In this document: positions 14,005 to 24,725 of the stretch, in pieces
How the letters are laid out: each line of letters starts with the position of its first letter
How positions within the stretch are numbered: position 1 is the stretch's first letter
Assembly (NCBI RefSeq): GCF_028389875.1
Contig: NC_084663.1
Location: 213,187,876-213,251,875 of the forward strand
Length of the DNA: 64,000 bases
From: Rhea pennata
Lineage: Eukaryota; Chordata; Aves; Rheiformes; Rheidae
Direction of reading: 5' to 3'
Program-made: the position numbers and the translations under genes
The notes under the pieces: model-generated
What the model saw: only the letters and a program-made list of their open reading frames with translations
What the model was told of the DNA's origin: nothing
Databases searched by the model: none

Positions 14005-14114
14005 GTGCAGGCACTGCTGGGTTGTACTGGCTAGCTTCCCCTCCATTTCTTGAGAAAGCTGAATCCTGAGTAATCAGCACAGCATCCAGCCCCAAAGATC
14101 CCCAGCTCTGACCT
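14005..14114 (+). repeat. copy 2 of a duplicated ~112-bp element
   Basis: Direct-repeat partner of 11623-11736, with 2.27 kb between them. No protein of a mobile element is recognised in the interval. It could be an interspersed repeat family, LTR-like ends or a local duplication. Confidence 0.9.
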
Positions 14115-15609
14115 GCTTATGCTTGTGTTGGAAAGGATTTGTTATGGAAAAAATAAAGACTCCACGGACACCCCTTAGCCATCTGCAAGTCAAACAGCAC
14201 TGACAGTGATGCTAAGGGGAAATTAGGATAAGAGGCACACTGCACTAGTAGGTCTGCCAGTTTGTAGGCGAGGAGCTGTCAAAGTCTCTCCTGGCTGCTG
14301 CACATGCTGCAGACCTGGGAGAGAACGTGGCCTCCTGCACCATGACTGCCATCCTCTGCATTTGAGCTGTGAGTGCAGGCAGGTTTCAAATACTGCATGG
14401 CAGAGCAGGGAGCTGTGACTTTGAGAGAGAGAGGGGTAGTTATGGGGGCAGAACCTGGTTGCTCTTGAGTCCAAACTTGCTGAGATCAGGCTATGTCTGC
14501 CTCACCAAAAAGTGGATGTTCCTCGTGAGGTAATTGGGAGCACCTTCCTATTTATTAGGCTGAATCTGAAGTCAAGACACCCCTGGCATGCTCAGCTCTA
14601 ATTTGGAAGAGGAATTGCAAGCTGGAGACAGAAGGAATCCACCACTCTCCTTCCAAGAACTTTCCTTCTTGTCATGGGTACATGCAAGTGGCTACATTTA
14701 CCCAACATGGAAACCTTTGTGAGACATTCTAGGCATCATTAACAGTGCAAGGACTTTAGGACCACAGGCCTTGTTGTGCTCCTGCTTGTCAAAGAGACCT
14801 AACAACACAGATCTCAGCTCTCATGGTGCAGAGCTTTTCTTTCAGTACATTGTCTAGTCTAATACTCCAACACCTCACAGCTCTACCTATGTTTATCTTC
14901 ATTGCAGACCAACCAATATAATCCAGGGGAGCTGGATTATAGTTTATAAGTAGTCAGGAGGCTCAGAGATACTTGGAGGCCTTCAGTCCTAAAAGGGATG
15001 CAGGCACCTCTCACAGAGTCCAGCTATTACTGTGAAGAGGGATTCAGAGTGCTTGATGTGCAAGGCATTTTAATTCTATCCTTTCAGTAGAAAGAGGAAA
15101 CTGAGCTAGCTCGCTGGCATAGATAGCCTGTATCTGGATGCAATGTCACAGCTGGCCTCAGCCATCCTACCACAATGCTCTTCTTTCTGTGTGTTTCTGT
15201 AGCAGCAAGTGGGTTGAACCCACCAGATGGGTTGGTTCAGCTTGCTGGTCTGTCTGAAAACTAGTCTTCCTTTTTCTATTTTTATATACTGAAGGACTGC
15301 AAAAATGCTAGCTTTTATTTAAGCGGGTAGAAGGGCAGGATGACTTCTCTCAGCTGTCCTGCAGTCACGGGATGACTTAAACAGCCTGTGCAAACACACC
15401 TTAGAAAGTTGTCATTGGTGTGCCCAAAGCCACACTGAAAGTCCAGTGTGGAAAACAGGCTTCAACCACGTTTCTGGGTAAATGACCCATGACCTGTGGC
15501 CAATCTTTGCTCCTCTGTGGGCTGAGACCCCCCCACCACCACTTGTTGCTGGACAGGCTGGAGCATTGAGCAGGAGGCAAGCATTGCCAGACCAGCAATA
15601 TTACGTGTT

Positions 15610-15960
15610 TCTGCCAAACCCTTGAGTGTGTTTCGACCATTGCTTTATCTGCAAATCCCTCTGAAATCAAGGGGCCGCTTAATTCCAGTTGAAATGCATC
15701 TTCACAGGCCACTTAGTAACATGCTGGCGCCAATATCTGAGCTGGTAAAATTGCCATGTAATCCCTGTTCGAATGTGCTGAGCTCTCGTCAAAAGAGGCT
15801 CTGGGAGGAAGAAGCTGTCTGTTTCCTTTAACCTACAATGAAGCGAAGCAGTTCAAAGAGAAGGAAAAGGAGGTTAACGATCTCTTTGAAATGTAGGCTC
15901 AAATTCCCAACACGGCCCAAGTCAATTACCAGAAAGTGCCGTGACACACATCCACCACTA
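15610..15960. promoter_or_regulatory. enhancer-like non-coding stretch
   Basis: About 350 bases of complex, repeat-free sequence with balanced composition and motif clusters (CTTAATTCC, GGCGCCAATA, GGTTAACGA, paired TTCAAAG). It has the texture of conserved regulatory DNA. This is an impression from composition only. Confidence 0.3.
15852..15890. repeat. 10-bp perfect inverted repeat
   Basis: TTCAAAGAGA (15852-15861) and TCTCTTTGAA (15881-15890) are separated by 19 bases. They lie in a stretch that looks like conserved non-coding DNA. The TTCAAAG half resembles a TCF/LEF site. Function is not shown. Confidence 0.6.
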
Positions 15961-18269
15961 ACGAGGAAGCAGAGAGGGGCATGTGAAGCAGAGAGACCTG
16001 GGCACGTATCGATGAAGCTTAAGGGACTTCGCCATGGTGGTGGGAAGGTTTCCAGAGGAACGTTTGTCCCTATGGAAGGCTGACTTGTGCCCCTGGGATG
16101 CACCTGAAGCGGAGACTGGGGACCCTCATGTGGAGCACCGCCCTACGGCTACCCAAATTCATGGCATCCCCTTGTACCTGGCAGGGCTTTCCAAAGCGTG
16201 TGCAGCACCTAGTGCAGTGGGCTGCTGCTTCTGCGGCATGCCAAAGCATTTGAACATTGTGGATTGGTTTTGCTACCAGACTAGGTGAGAACCAACGTCA
16301 GTGAGAGGGGTGGGAATAAGTGACGGGGGCTGGAGAAGGGCTGAATTGCTGCTTTTGGCAGAGGAGTTTTATTCTGGATCTGAGGGACATGTACACACAG
16401 TCATATAAATCCTAGGAGATAAAGCAATGTGATTAAGGGATGGTGCTCCAACTCCCTGATTGCTACAGCAGAGATGGCCCAGTTTCACCTCAAATTTTTG
16501 ACCTTTTAATCAGGTTCCCAGGTCTGCTAGCCACTCAACAAGGGAAGGAACAGGGTGGCTCTGGAGTGGCAGGAAAGGAAAGTAATGGCCTGGCGTGTGG
16601 CAGTGCTACCTCTGAGAGCATGCATGAAGCAGAGGGTTTCACTGCCCCACAGCTTTCCCCAGGGACCAGCGTGGGGCATGTGGAAGGATTATGACCAGCC
16701 GCACAGCATTATTTTCTGGCATGGCAAGGGTGCACTTTCCAGCCTAAACAAGCTCGGATGTGTGGAACAAACGTGCTGGAAATAAAGCCTCCTGCAAAAT
16801 GGAAAATACACGGAGCAGTAGCTATTTTTAAAAGGGAAGGCACCTACTGCTGCTGTGAAGTCAGGCAAATAATCAGCCAGTGAGGGACTTCTGGAGGTTG
16901 ACAGCTGACAGCTTGGAGAAAAAGCTCTTACAGACCAAGAAAAGGGGAGCTTTTGGATACGAAGGGGTGTATCTTTTTGACCAAGGAGATACAGGTTGCC
17001 CTGTGCTGCCCGTAAGTCCTGGGCACAAAGCAGATGGAGAAAGAGACCCTCAGTTTCTTCACAGACTAAGCTGGAGCTGGGACCCACCTGCCTTTCCCAA
17101 CACAGTGGAAAGCAGGGTGAGATGCTGATATCTCTCCAGGAGATTGCAAGCAACAAGCAAATGGCTGCTCAGCCACTTCTTCTCCCCTCCTTAACCCAAC
17201 CTATCTTTACTGCTCAGCCTCCACTGAGGTTTTCCTGTTTCTAAAAATATTGAGCCTCTAATTAAAGTGTCCATCTCACTTGCCAGGGCAAATGTATCCG
17301 GCTGCAAAGCTGAGCTGGTCCTGAAGACAGCCAGAGCTTGCAGCTCACTCATCCGGCCAGTCTTCCTGGCCCAGGCAGCTTGGGAGATGTCTGGCACCAG
17401 GGTTTTGTCCGTCGTGCCTCAGTATTAAACTGACAGCATTTTCACATGGCTGGAGGGAGTGTCTCATCAAAATTTCCAAGCCTAGAGTCACTGCGTGCCT
17501 TTCCCTTTCCCGTCGGGATGTTTGTGCTGTTTCAGGTGTCCCGTGGGGAGTGTACTCTGCCATGCCTGCTTGGATGGTGGCTCGCATGCTTCCTCCCATG
17601 CAGATGGCTACAGATAGGCTATTTAAATAATAAAAATCTAGTAGAATGAGAGGAAAGGAGTAGAGGAATATCAGGAGGGTCTAGGATCCCCAAAAAGACT
17701 AGAGTTGTGTAATCACTGCATTTACCAGGAGACAGGAGAATCCAGCTCAGTCTAAAGTGCTTCAGACCTGTTACTCCCAGGAGAGCGTCCTTCTCCAGGA
17801 AACTGGGACCTGGAGCAAGAGTGTGCCTCTGCCTAAGGGAAGGAACCAGCATGGCCGAGAGTGTTCAGAGGAGGGGCACTGAAAAATGGGAGAAATGGGG
17901 TAGGTGGAAGGGCTTTGAGGCATCATCAGAGTGAAGGGGAAAGGGGAAGAAAAGTGGGAGCACAGAATCCGCAGCAGGAAAGCATTTCCTCCTCGGAACA
18001 GTGCTAAACCAGGATATGGGCCCCAGCAGGGAGCAAGGTCAGGCTCGAGCAGGCAATCCACAATTTATTGCTGGAATCACAGTTGTTCTTTCAGGCTTGG
18101 GAGGAATGGGCATGCTGCAGCTTCCCGAGAGCAGCAGAGCTTGATCTCTTTTAACATGCAGCACCAGAAAGTGCTTAAAATTAAATTTGCTATTTAAGAG
18201 CAGGCAAAGCCCTCCTGAGATCCTGCTATTTATTCATTATGCAATGGTTCAGCTTAGCCCTCCATGCAG

Positions 18270-18420
18270 CAGCCTCCTGCTCCGCGGAGAGCAGCGCTGA
18301 GGCTGGAAAACACCTATCTTACAGCTCAACGCGCTGCGGTCTGGCAGCGCGCGGCTTTGCTCGCTGCGGTGCGGCTGCTTTAATCATTTGCTCGCTCCCT
18401 TCCCTGAGGACTGATCCAAC
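18270..18420. promoter_or_regulatory. small CpG-rich patch beyond the TSKU 3' end
   Basis: About 150 bases with repeated GCGCTG, GCTGCGGT and GCGCGCGG words, standing out from poorer flanks. It lies about 500 bases past the distal poly(A) signal. It may be a small promoter or enhancer; no downstream exon is recognised. Confidence 0.3.
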
Positions 18421-18907
18421 AGCTCGCAGGCTCTCCCCAAACCACCTGCTGTTCAAACCCAGCCTTTTGCCTTGCTCCTGCCATGGTTCCCCCCCACCCC
18501 CCCACCCCAGCAGAGCGAGCTGCAAATTGGCAAGGCACGTGAAGAGCATCCCACCAACTCTGACGAGCTTTTAAGCAAATTCTGGAGCAGGAAATTTGCT
18601 CCTGGGCTGCCTCACAGCCACATGTCCATAATTTCCTCTGAGTCAGCCTGTCTGGACCAAGTAAAGCCATCAAGCCTTTCTGCCAGCAAGAAGCCCAGGG
18701 AGCTGGAGGCAGCAGGACGAATCCTGCTCCAAGTTCAGAGCTGCAACACCAGGGATGCTGGCAGGGCAAGAGGAGAAGCCGTGTTTCGGCCACTGCAGGA
18801 CCAGGAAGAGCACAAGGCGTTGGACTTTGGACCCAGTGACAGCTGCCTCCCTCCCAGCACTGAGTGAATAAATGCAGGAGATCTGGGGTTATTCTCCTCC
18901 AAATCAC

Positions 18908-18913
18908 TTTATT
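18908..18913 (-). terminator. TSKU: distal candidate poly(A) signal of TSKU
   Basis: The plus strand reads TTTATT, so the minus strand carries AATAAA about 2.8 kb after the stop codon. Cleavage would be expected 10-30 bases further, near 18880-18898. I prefer it as the main end because the AT-rich, UTR-like sequence stops here, but this is inference. Confidence 0.45.
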
Positions 18914-19570
18914 ATGTTGTGAGTAATCACAAAGCCTTACAATGCTGCAGAGATTCTTTAAAAAACAAACTAATACAGCGACGGTATTTGCCAGCCTTTG
19001 CTAAGACTTGTTTAGCTAGCAGCTAGCATGAGATTACACAAGGAAATCTTGCAGTCTTCAATTGGATTGTCACATTGGGTTTTAGATTTACCACAGAGGT
19101 GCAAAGACAGTAACTTTGACAGCCTGTATATGATCCCTGTAACATTTTATCTACATACAGACTTAAAAAATTAAACAACTTTTTAAAAATTATATTTTCT
19201 GCCAGCAGAAAAGAATTCTCTTAAAAAGGCAAGAGCCACTAAAAAACACCCCCCCTCCCATCCCAAACTGCCCCCATCTTGCATTGCAGTTGGTTACTAT
19301 TCCCCTCCAGATCTCCATCTGCCTCTGGCAGTCCCATTGCCTTTTTAAGAAAATCAGCATGTTTCTTGTACTGTGAAGGCTGGTTGAGCATCTCGAAGGC
19401 TCAGTAGAGGGGGTAAAGCCCTCAGCATTGCAGGAAAGGGTTAAAATTCCACCCTAAGGGTCATGATCATATCACAGAAAAGGAGATAAATGAAAACACT
19501 GGGGGGAAAGATTTCAATATCCAAACTAAGGCGTTGACTCTGGGTTCAGCATCCCTGGCAGTGGCTTGCT

Positions 19571-19576
19571 TTTATT
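19571..19576 (-). terminator. TSKU: proximal candidate poly(A) signal of TSKU
   Basis: This is a minus-strand AATAAA about 2.1 kb after the TSKU stop codon. It is the first exact hexamer I found in the 3' UTR and could give a shorter mRNA. Confidence 0.35.
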
Positions 19577-21000
19577 GGCTCAGCAGGTTTCAGCCATCAC
19601 TGGCGATATCTTCTTTGGGTAATGGGATTTCCAACATCAAGAGAACTTTGAGGGTGTGAGGAGGAAGCCTGAGCTCCTTACAGCACTTGCAGAGCTCAGT
19701 CTCATTGGAGAACCCTCCGTCAGTGCCTGGCCCTACTTGGGAGCAGGGTAGGACACTTTAACCCCATTGATCTTCTCCCCAAGCACTGATCCCAGATCCC
19801 TGCAGTCTCTCCAGACATCACTTAATGTTGGTGGCTGCCTAAAGGATGCTGGGCCAGCAGAAGAGACCTCATGGGGCATCTTCTCTGCAGGCGCAGGATC
19901 ATCTCTGCTGCTGAGGCAGAAGAGGGGGGAGGCCCATGTCATTCTAGTTTTATGACTGAGACAGCAGCAATAAATAGGTAGTGAAGGCTGCTGTTGTTTG
20001 TTAACCCTATCAGCTGTTTGCAAAATACATGTGTACCAATGCTCTGAAATCCATCTGCAGTGACTACGCTCAAGCTCTGAAGCCGGGTTTATGTCTGCGT
20101 CACCTTTGCGTGGACCTACCTAAATCAGTTGAAAACATTTTTTCAATGTTATTCTGATGCAAGCCTGTGTGTAGAGACCAAATTTCAAACTCATCTGACC
20201 AGAACCCCCATCTATAACTTCCCTTCCCAACCCCAGAACAGTGTGCCAGATTCAGACTGGACATCAGCGTCCACTGCAGGAGCTGCAATAAGCAGGTCAA
20301 AGACGTTCCGTACCACCGGGTTGAATCATGTTCTGCTGCCTTCCCTTGCTTTCTTTTAACCTGAAGAGCAAGGGGAATGAGAGGGACTACTCTTTGCTTT
20401 GCCAGCATTTCAATGTGGAGAAAGGTAAGGAAAGCTCTGGGGACCAGGCTTTTCATCAGACTTCTTTTGGCAGCCAAGGAACTGTGCAAGAGAAAGAAAA
20501 GCCACAACTCTGGAAAAAAAAACAAATCCCAAGATCTTTCCCCAATAGCCAAATAATTCCACAGTTGTGGCGTCAGTGTTAATTCTTCCCCTGGCACATT
20601 CTGGAGAGCATTTCTGCACTGGAAATTGCTTCACATGAGCCCAGCTGAGTTGCACGTTTTGTTCAGATGGGGAACATCAGCAGGAAAATAGCTTATTCCA
20701 AAGTCCTCTGGGTCTGTCATGGTTTGATAAGGTCATCAGGAGAAGAATCCTTGTCAAGTATTCTTCCAAGCTTCCCAGAAAGGAGAGTTTTCTTCTCTCT
20801 TTTCTTTACTTTTCTTTTCTTCCCAAGCTAAGCTACATGATCTCTTCACTTTGAAGCTCACTTAATTTGTTTCGTGGAAGAGTAGTTCTCAAGTGAGCTT
20901 CCAGCTGCAGGCAGCCTCTTCTCTCTTTGCTTCTCTTCCCTTGCTACTCATCCTCTCTGAGCAATGGCTCACAAAGGTTAAAAAGATAGGAGGTTGGCAC

Positions 21001-21032
21001 AGTTACATCTAAAGTAAGTTACATCTAAAGTA
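21001..21032 (+). repeat. perfect 16-bp tandem duplication
   Basis: Two adjacent identical units AGTTACATCTAAAGTA, within the inferred TSKU 3' UTR. Confidence 0.95.
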
Positions 21033-21267
21033 ATATGACATGAAAAGAATATGAAATGTGAAAATGGGGAGAAAATGGGGAAATGATCTCCACTTCTTCA
21101 ATGTTCATTGCACATCTATGTAAATAACACGCAAAAATCAGCACATTAGGAGCACCCTGTGATCAAGTTTGTCTGGAAATACTTCTTCAGACTGAAAGTG
21201 CATGACAAGGAACAGGGTGCTGCTAATGAAGGCAACATCCAGAAGGCACTTCTTGGGGAATAATAAT

Positions 21268-21292
21268 AAAAAAAAAAAAAAAAAAAAAAAAA
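21268..21292 (+). repeat. A25 homopolymer in the TSKU 3' UTR
   Basis: Twenty-five A after three TAA-type triplets. In the TSKU transcript it would be a U25 tract. No retroposed body with an AATAAA is seen next to it. Confidence 0.95.
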
Positions 21293-21717
21293 GACTGAAG
21301 CATGGGTTTGCTAGCAAATAGCTACCAAGTTGGTATGTTTTGATGTGCCCTCTGGAGAGGCATAGCTTTGCTCCTGCAAACATAACTGATCCATGATGGC
21401 TTGTGCCAGACCAGCTGTTCTGCCCTGGGACCTGCAGAGCAGCTTGGTCCCTGTTGTCCAGCAACACTGTTCTTGAGGCTGGATGCAGGCCCTCAATACA
21501 CTGGGTAGAATCCAGAGCCTGCCGATGATGTGTGGGTCAGAATTTGAGAGTTTATAAAATCCACGAACAATCAAGTATTGGCATGTACAAATATATAAAT
21601 TATTGACAGTTTTACAAAAGGCACACTGCAAGCCATCTCAGTCCAACACCTGTACATCTCCCGTGGTCCCTCACCCTCCCAGCCCCCTGATTCCCCAACC
21701 TTTCTTCACAGCTTTCA

Positions 21718-22776
21718 TCATGAAACGTAAGGTGCTGCTGCTACGGACCCATGGCTGTCATGACAAATGAGGACCTCTTTTTTGGTCAGCCCAGTTTGTC
21801 GGTGGTACTGTCCTTCTCTGATGGTCTTAAGACACTGTATGTTCTTCTGCAAGGTGATGCTTTTGATGGAAGGCAGGTATTTCAGCACAGTCTTTGGCAA
21901 GGATGACACACCTGTCCCAGAGAGGTTAAGTTCTTGCAGGGAGTTCAGACCAAAGGTAACTTCAGCACTCAGTGACTTCAGATTGGGATTGCTGGATAAA
22001 TCCAGAACCTGGAGGGCTGGTAGTTCCTTGAAACTGTAAGGAGATAACTCTCTAAAGTCATGTAGGTTGCTGAGAGATAAATGCATCAAATCTTTCAGCC
22101 CCATGAAGGCTCCTTTCTCAATCTTGACTAACGGATTCCCATCAAGATTCAAATATCGTAGAGGAATCCCTTGAAGATTTGGCACAGATGTTAGCCTGTT
22201 TCCAGAAAGATTTAAATTCTGGATGTTGGGGATGTTCTTTTCACGGTGCCTTGTAATTGTGCTGAGCATGTTATTGGATAGGTCCACATTCATGCGTTTT
22301 CCTTGACCTTTTGAAGCAAAAGTGTCCATTGCTATAACTAAAAGTTTATTATTACTCAAATCTATGTCCCCCAGAGGTGAACTGGAGAAACAGTCCTCTG
22401 GAAGGACTTCCAAAGAGTTATGACTCAGATCCAAGGACTCCAGGTACCGAAGCCTGGAGAAGGTTGTGGAGGAAATCTTAGCAATTTTATTGTAGCTCAG
22501 GTCAAGGCTCACCAAGGTAGTGTATCCAGGGCCAGTTAGCATTGATTCATTGATTGTTTCCAGTTTGTTTGAGGACAGATCCAAGTAGGAGGTATCCAGA
22601 GGGATTGGGACAGGAACAATGTGTGAGCCTATTCCACTGCAGTCCACTTTGGTCAGGCTAAAGCTGTCAAAGAGACCAAAACTTTCCACCTCACAGTGGC
22701 ACCCGGGAAAGCAAGTTTTGGTGGTACCAAAACAAGGAAGAAGAAGCAGAAAATTGAACCAGGCTGAGAACTGCAT
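21718..22776 (-). CDS. TSKU: Tsukushi, small leucine-rich-repeat secreted signalling modulator
   Basis: The frame encodes 352 residues, close to the usual vertebrate length of about 350. Residues 1 to about 20 are a hydrophobic signal peptide. An N-terminal cysteine cap follows (C22, C26, C28, C46). Ten or eleven LxxLxLxxN repeats run from about residue 64 to 312, for example around 88-98, 112-122, 185-195 and 255-266. C315 and C338 form a C-terminal cysteine pair. N-glycosylation sequons are at N76, N189 and N284. I recognise the protein as Tsukushi from its overall sequence. Known family role: an extracellular protein that binds BMP, Vg1/Nodal, FGF, Delta and Frizzled pathway components and modulates signalling in the early embryo, neural crest and eye. 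The start at 22776 is chosen because it lies 7 bases after a splice acceptor, has A at -3 and begins the signal peptide; an upstream TTG in the same frame lies in the intron. The frame is intact. Chick is reported to have C-terminal splice isoforms; only this uninterrupted form can be read here. Confidence 0.96.
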   Translation of the reverse strand: MQFSAWFNFLLLLPCFGTTKTCFPGCHCEVESFGLFDSFSLTKVDCSGIGSHIVPVPIPLDTSYLDLSSNKLETINESMLTGPGYTTLVSLDLSYNKIAKISSTTFSRLRYLESLDLSHNSLEVLPEDCFSSSPLGDIDLSNNKLLVIAMDTFASKGQGKRMNVDLSNNMLSTITRHREKNIPNIQNLNLSGNRLTSVPNLQGIPLRYLNLDGNPLVKIEKGAFMGLKDLMHLSLSNLHDFRELSPYSFKELPALQVLDLSSNPNLKSLSAEVTFGLNSLQELNLSGTGVSSLPKTVLKYLPSIKSITLQKNIQCLKTIREGQYHRQTGLTKKEVLICHDSHGSVAAAPYVS

Positions 22777-22782
22777 TGTTGA

Positions 22783-22800
22783 CCTGGAAAACAAAATAAG
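22783..22800 (-). other. TSKU: splice acceptor of the TSKU coding exon
   Basis: Read on the minus strand, a T-rich tract ends in TTTTCCAG directly before GTCAACA and the TSKU ATG. The exon therefore starts at 22783 and contributes only 7 bases of 5' UTR. This implies at least one upstream non-coding exon at higher coordinates, the known arrangement of vertebrate TSKU. Confidence 0.85.
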
Positions 22801-24702
22801 GAAATATATTTAATTGCATTAGAAATTGGTTTGAAAAAGATGCATAACAGTTTGAGTCGGGCAGTCTTCTCTGTCTTTCCAAAGGGATAGATGAAATACA
22901 CTCTTATAATCCCTCAAACTACCCAACAGCAACATATTGCAGCATCTAGGGTTTTTTAGTAACTACTCATGATTTTTTGCTTTGAATATACCACTACAAT
23001 CTCTCTTTCTAAGGTACTGAATTATCTCACTGATGATTAATGACATGAGTGTGGGGAATGGGTGAAAAATTGGGTCAGCACAGTCTTGGTATATATAACC
23101 AAGTTAATATGCAACTGGAAATTAGCTGAGACCCATACGCTGGCTTGTAACAAGATCTATCCAACATACACCTTTTCAAGCGGACCATGCATGAGACTAA
23201 ATGACAGCTCAGATGCTTCAGCACATTAACAAACTTCAGCACATAAAGCACTTCATGTCACACCTGGAAGCCAGGACATTGATTGGGAGCACAGGGTTCA
23301 AGGTCCTGCTTTGACAGGTTGAGTAAATGATATTGGTGAAATGGCTTCAGCTTTGGATTCAGCAAAAACCTTAGGTATTCAAATTCCTATCAGGGAGGTA
23401 GAAACAAACTCAGTTCAAGTTTCCTATGTACCATGGAGATATGAGCAAACCCTCTCATCATCAGAACGTCCTCCAAGATGAACAGCGAGAAAGCTGAGCT
23501 GCCTAGTGCCCAAATGCATAGTAAGTCTCCCTTCCTTAGACTTTAGGCACAAATTTAAAAGTGCTTAGGTAGGATCAATCCTTTGCACCAGCAGGTTAAA
23601 ACCAACACTTCACTGGCTGGTGTCATGCACTGTAGGCAAGAAAGGCAGTGGCCATATGGCTCCTTGTCTGCCAGAGCAACCACCTGACTGCTCGGTCTTC
23701 TTGTCTGAATGCAGATGCCACTGTAGTAAGCCCAGGCTCCCGTAAAAGCACCAAGTGGAAAGAACCAATTTGTTTCATGTAAAGCCCTGGAGGAGTCATT
23801 GCTAATTGCATTAAGTATTTTCTCTCATTAATGATGCCAACAAGTGAGGAGCTCTCTCCATCCCTCTGTTTTTTGATCCTCCTCCCTCTGAGATGTTTCT
23901 TTCCCTCCATCATTGCAGCTGAGGGAAGAACAGAGCTGTACTGCACTTTCTTGGCTTTGCTGGAGCCTTTTCAGATCACATCCCAACAGCTCTTCCATAC
24001 AAATGTGTGCAACTACAGTGGTGTGATTTCCAGAGCCAGCTAGTAAAAGCCTTAGTTCTGCACCTCTGGAAAGGATAAATCTGAGTGTGTGGGCATCTTC
24101 AGGTCAGCAACAGAAAGCAACAATGCTGTCCTTGTTGCTACCTACTTTGCTGACTACAGTCATGACTGATGGCTCCTTGAGCCGTCCAGACAAGGTCTCT
24201 TGGATGCCAGCAACAGATATGGCAAAGCGGATCCATTAACACCACTCTTTGGCCACACTGCTGGCTATGTACAGAGAGAGGCCAAACACTTGCTCAGTGA
24301 AAAAAAAAATATATCCCCTTTAAACTTATGTTCCCATTCCCACTTGAATTGCACTGGTCTCCACTCTCACCTTTCCCATTGCTTTTTAAAAGCAATTAAC
24401 ATCTTTGTAGTATCATCTCTCCCATATGTCCTTTGATCTGGCTGAGGGACCTTTCTAATGGTTCTTGCACCTTCCCAGAATCATATCCTAGAAGTTCACA
24501 TTTCTTTTCATCTTGCATCACCCAACCCTTGGCTATAGGTTCTCTTCCTTTTCAGCATGGTCTTCTTTGCCCTGTGCTGATTCCCAGGAGACCCACTGGA
24601 GACTATTTGCCAATGTGCAAAAGAAGCGCAAAGGGGAAAATGTATTGCAAAAACATTGTCTTGATCACTGATATGACTTGTCTGGCAGTAACTCCTGCAA
24701 GG

Positions 24703-24725
24703 AAAAAAAAAAAAAAAAAAAAAAA
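24703..24725 (+). repeat. A23 homopolymer
   Basis: Twenty-three A between non-repetitive flanks. Intronic if the TSKU first exon is at 39 kb. Confidence 0.95.

Larger units (their letters stand above)
14115..18270. other. non-coding sequence with an enhancer-like segment
   Basis: No gene recognised. Includes the stretch at 15610-15960 and an MEF2-like CTATTTTTAA near 16822. Open frames of up to about 155 codons (16689-17156, minus) have no protein family. Confidence 0.55.
18890..21717 (-). other. TSKU: probable TSKU 3' untranslated region
   Basis: After the TGA at 21718-21720 I see no gene until a poly(A) signal at 18908-18913, with a closer candidate at 19571-19576. The region contains a run of 25 A (T in the transcript) at 21268-21292, a perfect 16-bp tandem duplication at 21001-21032, and an AT-rich stretch at 18940-19210 that looks like a conserved UTR end. 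The true end depends on which signal is used. No protein is supported here. Confidence 0.5.

Noticed and set aside
11623..14114. LTR retrovirus with the two repeats as LTRs
   Set aside because: Similarity covers only about 112 bases, there are no TG...CA ends or target duplications, and no gag/pol/env motif lies between.
1..18890. Possible ACER3 exons
   Set aside because: ACER3 usually follows TSKU in vertebrates, but no frame here shows the alkaline ceramidase motifs. Its first exon may lie outside the window.
18380..18907. 175-codon minus-strand frame just beyond the TSKU 3' end
   Set aside because: Overlaps a 131-codon plus-strand frame and a CpG-rich patch. No homology recognised, and no link to ACER3, which I considered because of synteny.
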